A stretch of DNA of 51,346 nucleotides from Pseudomonas juntendi (GTDB taxonomy: Bacteria > Pseudomonadota > Gammaproteobacteria > Pseudomonadales > Pseudomonadaceae). The translations under genes and the position numbers were made by a program. Shown here one piece after another: positions 47,788-51,346 of this stretch; the first letter of the stretch is position 1, and each line of letters begins with the position of its first letter. The stretch covers positions 1 through 51,346 of the forward strand of contig NZ_BLJG01000101.1 in the NCBI RefSeq assembly GCF_009932375.1. The letters run 5' to 3'. The notes beneath the pieces are model-generated. The model had not been told where the DNA came from. It searched no databases and saw only the letters and a list, made by a program, of their open reading frames with translations.

Positions 47788-48084
47788 ATGGACGTGAGCA
47801 AGACCAAAAGCAGCTTCTACCGGCGCCTGTACGTAGCCTGGCTGATCGACAGCCGCACCGCGACCAGCGTGCCGGCCCTGGTGGAAGCCACCGGTATGCC
47901 GCGGCGCACCGCCCAGGACACCATCGCCGCGCTGGCCGACCTGGACATCGTTTGCGAGTTCGAGCAACAGGAAGGCGCGCGCAACCACGCCGGGCATTAC
48001 CGAATTCGTGACTGGGGCGCGGTCGACAAACAGTGGATCAGCCAGCATCTGCGGCAGATCCGCGACGTGCTGGGTTACCCTTGA
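47788..48084 (+). CDS. Small winged-helix DNA-binding protein
   Basis: A 98-residue protein. TSVPALVEATGMPRRTAQDTIAALADLDIVCEF looks like a winged helix in which the recognition helix is RRTAQDTIAAL, followed by a wing and a short C-terminal helix (VDKQWISQHLRQIRDVLG). It resembles conserved pseudomonad 'winged helix-turn-helix domain' proteins of unknown target. Likely in one operon with the YgjP-like gene. Confidence 0.75.
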   Translation: MDVSKTKSSFYRRLYVAWLIDSRTATSVPALVEATGMPRRTAQDTIAALADLDIVCEFEQQEGARNHAGHYRIRDWGAVDKQWISQHLRQIRDVLGYP

Positions 48085-48188
48085 GGCCAAAAATAGAGGC
48101 AAAATGACACTATTGGCCGCTGCCCCCGGCAGTGCGGTTGTGTAATCTCACCCGCAGTGTGTGCCCTCCATGGCAAAAGGACATAAGC

Positions 48189-48926
48189 ATGCGGCCACTG
48201 CTTTGTGCGCTGGGAGTACTGGCAATCTTGCTGGCAACACCTGCCCTGGGCCAGGGCAAGCTGCGCCTGGTGGCGGACAAATGGCCCCCGTTCACCGATG
48301 TAGACCTGCCGGGCGGTGGCCTGGCGACCAGCATCGTCACCACGGCGCTGGCCCGTGCCGGCTACGCCAGCAGCTATGAGGAGGCGCCCTGGGCGCGGGC
48401 GCTGCAGGGCGTTGCGCAAGGGCGCTACGACGTGTTGATCGATGCCTGGTACAACGAGGCGCGCGCCAGCATCGGGCAGTTCTCCACGCCATACCTGACC
48501 AACCGCATCCGCTTGCTGCAGCGAAAAGGCCAGGCGATACGCTACCGGCAACAGTCGGACCTTTACCCCTACACCATCGCTGTCGTGCGTGATTACGCCT
48601 ATTCCCCTGGGTTCGACGGCGATCCGCGCCTGCACAAGGTGGCGGTGCGCACCTTTTCCTCGGCACTGCGCATGGTCGCAGCAGGGCGAGTAGACCTGGC
48701 GGTGGAAGACGAGTACGTTGCCCGCTACAACCTGCAGCGTGAACCGCAGCAGGTGCGTGACGAGGTGGTGCTGGTTGAGCCGCCGCTGGGGGAGAACACC
48801 CTGCATATCCTGGTCAGCCTGAAGCACCCGGAGCGTGCGCGGATTGTCGAGCGGTTCGAGCAGGCGATCGCAGCGATGAAGGCCGATGGCAGCTATGCCC
48901 GGCTGCTGCGCCAGCATGGCTTTTGA
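48189..48926 (+). CDS. Periplasmic solute-binding protein (SBP_bac_3-like), orphan
   Basis: A 245-residue exported protein, signal peptide about residues 1-20 (cleaved after ALG). The mature N-terminus KLRLVADKWPPFTDVDLPGG and WARALQGVAQGRYDVLIDAWYNEAR fit the type 3 binding-protein fold; VDLAVEDEYVARYNL marks the second lobe. No transporter genes adjoin it. Its start KLRLVxDxWxP matches the product at 23979-24767 (RLRLVSDDWAPY), suggesting paralogy. Start ATG 48189 follows AAAAGGACATAAGC. Ligand unknown. Confidence 0.85.
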   Translation: MRPLLCALGVLAILLATPALGQGKLRLVADKWPPFTDVDLPGGGLATSIVTTALARAGYASSYEEAPWARALQGVAQGRYDVLIDAWYNEARASIGQFSTPYLTNRIRLLQRKGQAIRYRQQSDLYPYTIAVVRDYAYSPGFDGDPRLHKVAVRTFSSALRMVAAGRVDLAVEDEYVARYNLQREPQQVRDEVVLVEPPLGENTLHILVSLKHPERARIVERFEQAIAAMKADGSYARLLRQHGF

Positions 48927-48975
48927 GCTTGGCTGGCATTACCGGCCTCTTCGTGGATAAAGGCCGGGTCAGGCC

Positions 48976-51159
48976 TCAGCCCGGGTTGCCTTCCTTGATC
49001 AGGTGCGCGGCCAAGGTCCGCAATGGCCCCAACTGCCGGCAGATCAGCGCCAGTTGTGTCTGCACCAGCCGTTGATGTTCATCCAGCTCATCTGGCATCT
49101 GCTCCAGGGCGTTGGCCAGCGCTTCTTCGGCATCGCTGTGAATGGCCACGGGCAGCCGCGCTGCCAGGCCGTTGGCGATTTCGTCCAGGCTGCTGGCCAG
49201 GCTTTGCCCGGCACCTTCGATCAACTGTTCCTGGGCCTGGGCCGGCAATGCCGTATCGCGGTGCGCGCCCAGCCCCGAGAGGTAGCTGAGCAGGGTGTGC
49301 GACAGCACCAGGAACCGGAAGCCGACATCGGCCTCCTTTCGGAAATGCCCCGGCTCCATCAGCATGTTGGCCAGGGTGGTGGACAGCGCCGCGTCGGCGT
49401 TGTGGGCATTGCGCCGGGCCAGGCGGTAGGCCAGGTCGTCGCGCTTGCCGTGGGCATACTGCTGCATGATCTGGCGCAAGTACACGCTGGCACAGGCCAG
49501 GGTATTGGCCAGCGCCTTGTTCAGGCGCCGCCCCTGCCAGTCAGGCAGGAACAGGAACACCGCAAGGATGGCAATCAGGCTGCCCACCAGGGTATCGAAC
49601 AGGCGCGGCAGGAACAGGCCGTAGCCGTCGCCGATCTGGTTGAAGCAGAACAGTACCATCAGCGTGATCGCGGCCGTGGCCAGGGTGTAGCGGGTCGTGC
49701 GGTTGACGAAGAACACCACCCCGGCAACTACGGCGAACAGCGACTGGATAAGCGGGTTGGGGAACAGGTCGAACAAGGCCCAGCCAACGGTCAGGCCAAT
49801 GGCCGTGCCGAAAATGCGCTGCACCAGCTTGCGCCGGGTCGCACCGTAGTTGGGCTGGCAGACGAACAGGGTGGTGAGGATGATCCAGTAGCCCTGGGTG
49901 GGGTGGATCAGGTGCACCATGCCGTAGCCGATCGACAGCGCCAAGGGCAGGCGCAAGGCATGCCGGAACAGCAGCGACGTGGGTGTCAGCTGGGTACGCA
50001 GGCGGGTCCACACGTCTTTGAGCGAGCGTGGCGAGCGGTCGAGCAGGCTGCTGTCACTGGCGTCGGCCAGGCTGTCGGGGTTGCTCGCGGCACTGAGCAG
50101 GCGGTCGAGCGTGGCCAGGTTGGCAGCCAGGGCCCGCAGCGAGCGCAACAGGCCGCGCCAGGCCGGATTGTTTTGCAGGCGCAGGTGCTCCAGCGCAGCG
50201 TTAAGGTCTTCGAGGGCCTCGGGATAACCGCTGGCCAGCACGAAAGGCTGGCGCAGGCGGATCGAGCGGGCCAGCTCCTGGCAGGACGAGCCCTGTTTGC
50301 GCAGCAGGCGCTGGCAGCGGAACATCACGTCACTGTGGAAGAACGTTTCGGTCAGGGCGTTGTAGGGGTAATGCGAGGCACTGACCCGCTCGTGGATGTC
50401 CTGGGCCAGGAAATACAGCTTCAGGTAGCGGCTGACCTTGGAGTTTGGCTGGCTGTTGCCGACCCGGTGCAGGATGATTTCCTTGGCCGCGTTCAGGGCT
50501 GCCACCACCTTGCCATTCTGCTGGGCCAGGGCCAGGCGTGTGGCTTCGACGTCGAGGGTGCGCACCGGCTCGAACAGGCTGGCCTTGAGTTTCAGGTAGC
50601 TGCCCAGCTCGAAGAACAGCTTGGCCAGGCTCTGCTGGACCGGCTGGTTGGAGAACAGCGCCTGCCACAATACCGATAACAGCCCGTACCAGGCCGCGCC
50701 CGCCACCAGCAGCATGGGCTCGTGCCAGAAATCCGTGACCTGGCCGCCGCGCTGGTCTACGCCGATCATGGTATACACCGCGGTGATCAGGGTTGCCGAG
50801 GCAATGGCCCCGTAGCGCTCGCCCAGTGCGCCGAGCATGGTCAGGCTGAACGCTGCCAGGGCCAGGGCGATGGCGAAGAACCAGGGGTAGGGGAACAGCA
50901 GTTCGACCGCCAGCGCAGCAATGGCGAAACACACCAGGGTGACGGCCAGGGCGCTGAGGCGGCCCTGCCAGCTGTCGTCGGTTTCGGCCAGGGCGCTGGC
51001 GATGATGCCGAGGAACAGCGGGATCAGCAGGGCCATCTCGTTCTGGTACCAGCACAGGGCCAGGCTGCCGGTGAGGGCGATGGTGACCCGGATGCTATAG
51101 CTGAACTTGTCTTGGCCCCACAGGCGACGCAGTGACTGACGGAACGAGCTCGATGACAT
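48976..51159 (-). CDS. yccS: YccS/FUSC-family inner-membrane protein
   Basis: A 727-residue protein with two sets of transmembrane helices (about residues 25-160 and 395-530), each followed by a cytosolic helical region. The repeated hydrophobic blocks (YSIRVTIALTGSLALCWYQN; LRLPLALSIGYGMVHLIHPT with GYWIILTTLFVCQPNYGATR) are diagnostic of the fusaric-acid-resistance-like YccS family. Related to aromatic-acid efflux components, but no membrane fusion protein gene is adjacent, so transport is unproven. The 3' end converges on the solute-binding protein gene with a 49-base gap. Confidence 0.92.
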   Translation of the reverse strand: MSSSSFRQSLRRLWGQDKFSYSIRVTIALTGSLALCWYQNEMALLIPLFLGIIASALAETDDSWQGRLSALAVTLVCFAIAALAVELLFPYPWFFAIALALAAFSLTMLGALGERYGAIASATLITAVYTMIGVDQRGGQVTDFWHEPMLLVAGAAWYGLLSVLWQALFSNQPVQQSLAKLFFELGSYLKLKASLFEPVRTLDVEATRLALAQQNGKVVAALNAAKEIILHRVGNSQPNSKVSRYLKLYFLAQDIHERVSASHYPYNALTETFFHSDVMFRCQRLLRKQGSSCQELARSIRLRQPFVLASGYPEALEDLNAALEHLRLQNNPAWRGLLRSLRALAANLATLDRLLSAASNPDSLADASDSSLLDRSPRSLKDVWTRLRTQLTPTSLLFRHALRLPLALSIGYGMVHLIHPTQGYWIILTTLFVCQPNYGATRRKLVQRIFGTAIGLTVGWALFDLFPNPLIQSLFAVVAGVVFFVNRTTRYTLATAAITLMVLFCFNQIGDGYGLFLPRLFDTLVGSLIAILAVFLFLPDWQGRRLNKALANTLACASVYLRQIMQQYAHGKRDDLAYRLARRNAHNADAALSTTLANMLMEPGHFRKEADVGFRFLVLSHTLLSYLSGLGAHRDTALPAQAQEQLIEGAGQSLASSLDEIANGLAARLPVAIHSDAEEALANALEQMPDELDEHQRLVQTQLALICRQLGPLRTLAAHLIKEGNPG

Positions 51160-51224
51160 GTTGGCCTGCTAGGCAGTGATCAGAGGAATACCTTTCAGAA
51201 CCGGTTACTGGGGCCGCTTTGCGG

Positions 51225-51297
51225 CCCTTCGCGGGCGCGCCCGCTCCCACAGGTACTGCACAAAACCCCGTGGGAGCGGGCATGCCCGCGAAGGGGC
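51225..51297. repeat. REP pair upstream of yccS
   Basis: Arms CCCTTCGCGGGCGCGCCCGC+TCCCACAGG (51225-51253) and CCCCGTGGGAGCGGGCATGC+CCGCGAAGGGG (51266-51297) face each other. The left side extends outward into GTTACTGGGGCCGCTTTGCG (51205-51224), the same extension found inside the element at 21665-21831. No gene is seen from 51160 to the window end. Confidence 0.9.
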
Positions 51298-51346
51298 GCA
51301 GCGCAGTTTCCGGCGCCGGGCACGGGCCACAAAAAAAAGCGCCCCG

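Overview
The window looks like chromosome of a fluorescent pseudomonad, most probably of the Pseudomonas putida group. Evidence: high GC content; paired REP elements of the 'GCGGGC..GCCCGCTCCCACAGG' type typical of that group; the gene order pyrC'-pyrB-pyrR-ruvX-algH-tonB-gshB next to the pilGHIJ-chpA chemosensory cluster; and sahH carrying a SAH riboswitch. The species-level call is inference from remembered synteny, not from a search. No rRNA, tRNA, CRISPR array, prophage or complete insertion sequence was found. The region is mostly core genome, so the unusual content is in gene variants and intergenic DNA.

Layout. 121-6057 (minus strand): pyrimidine genes (inactive dihydroorotase homologue PyrX, PyrB, PyrR), then ruvX, algH, a TonB protein and gshB. 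6300-15189 (plus): Chp/Pil type IV pilus chemosensory genes pilG-pilH-pilI-pilJ-chpA-chpC; the methyltransferase (pilK) and methylesterase (chpB) found in P. aeruginosa are absent. 15306-18120: hemolysin III-like membrane protein, rsmE, bioA. 18346-21628 (plus): exported flavin amine oxidase with an Ala/Lys/Pro-rich tail, cytochrome b561 and YceI. 21867-25900 (minus): rhlE, a periplasmic solute-binding protein, a putative glycosyltransferase. 25994-28506 (minus): metF and sahH, with sahH behind a clear sigma70 promoter and SAH riboswitch. 28802-35951: thioesterase that has lost its stop codon, antiporter, two small membrane-protein genes, mltA, a c'-type cytochrome lipoprotein, DUF1090 protein, ligB. 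36096-38297 (minus): metK behind an ArsR-methyltransferase fusion regulator resembling SahR, with a perfect 26-bp palindrome upstream. 38548-44866 (plus): tktA-epd-pgk-lipoprotein-mliC-fba, central carbon metabolism. 45115-51159: response-regulator/GGDEF/EAL protein, YgjP-like metalloprotein, small winged-helix protein, a second orphan solute-binding protein and a YccS-type membrane protein.

How parts fit together. The SAM cycle is represented by metK, sahH and metF, and two different SAH-responsive devices sit about 10 kb apart: an RNA switch on sahH and probably a protein repressor on metK. tktA, epd, pgk and fba form the lower glycolytic/gluconeogenic and pentose-phosphate block. PyrB and PyrX are expected to form one enzyme complex.

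Most notable intergenic structure: (1) a dispersed family of degenerate 7-bp tandem repeats (GCTTGNN and variants) arranged as inverted pairs at five loci; (2) a 167-bp inverted-repeat element carrying a REP pair, inserted in the loop of a terminator between yceI and rhlE with a 10-bp target duplication; (3) several ordinary REP pairs.
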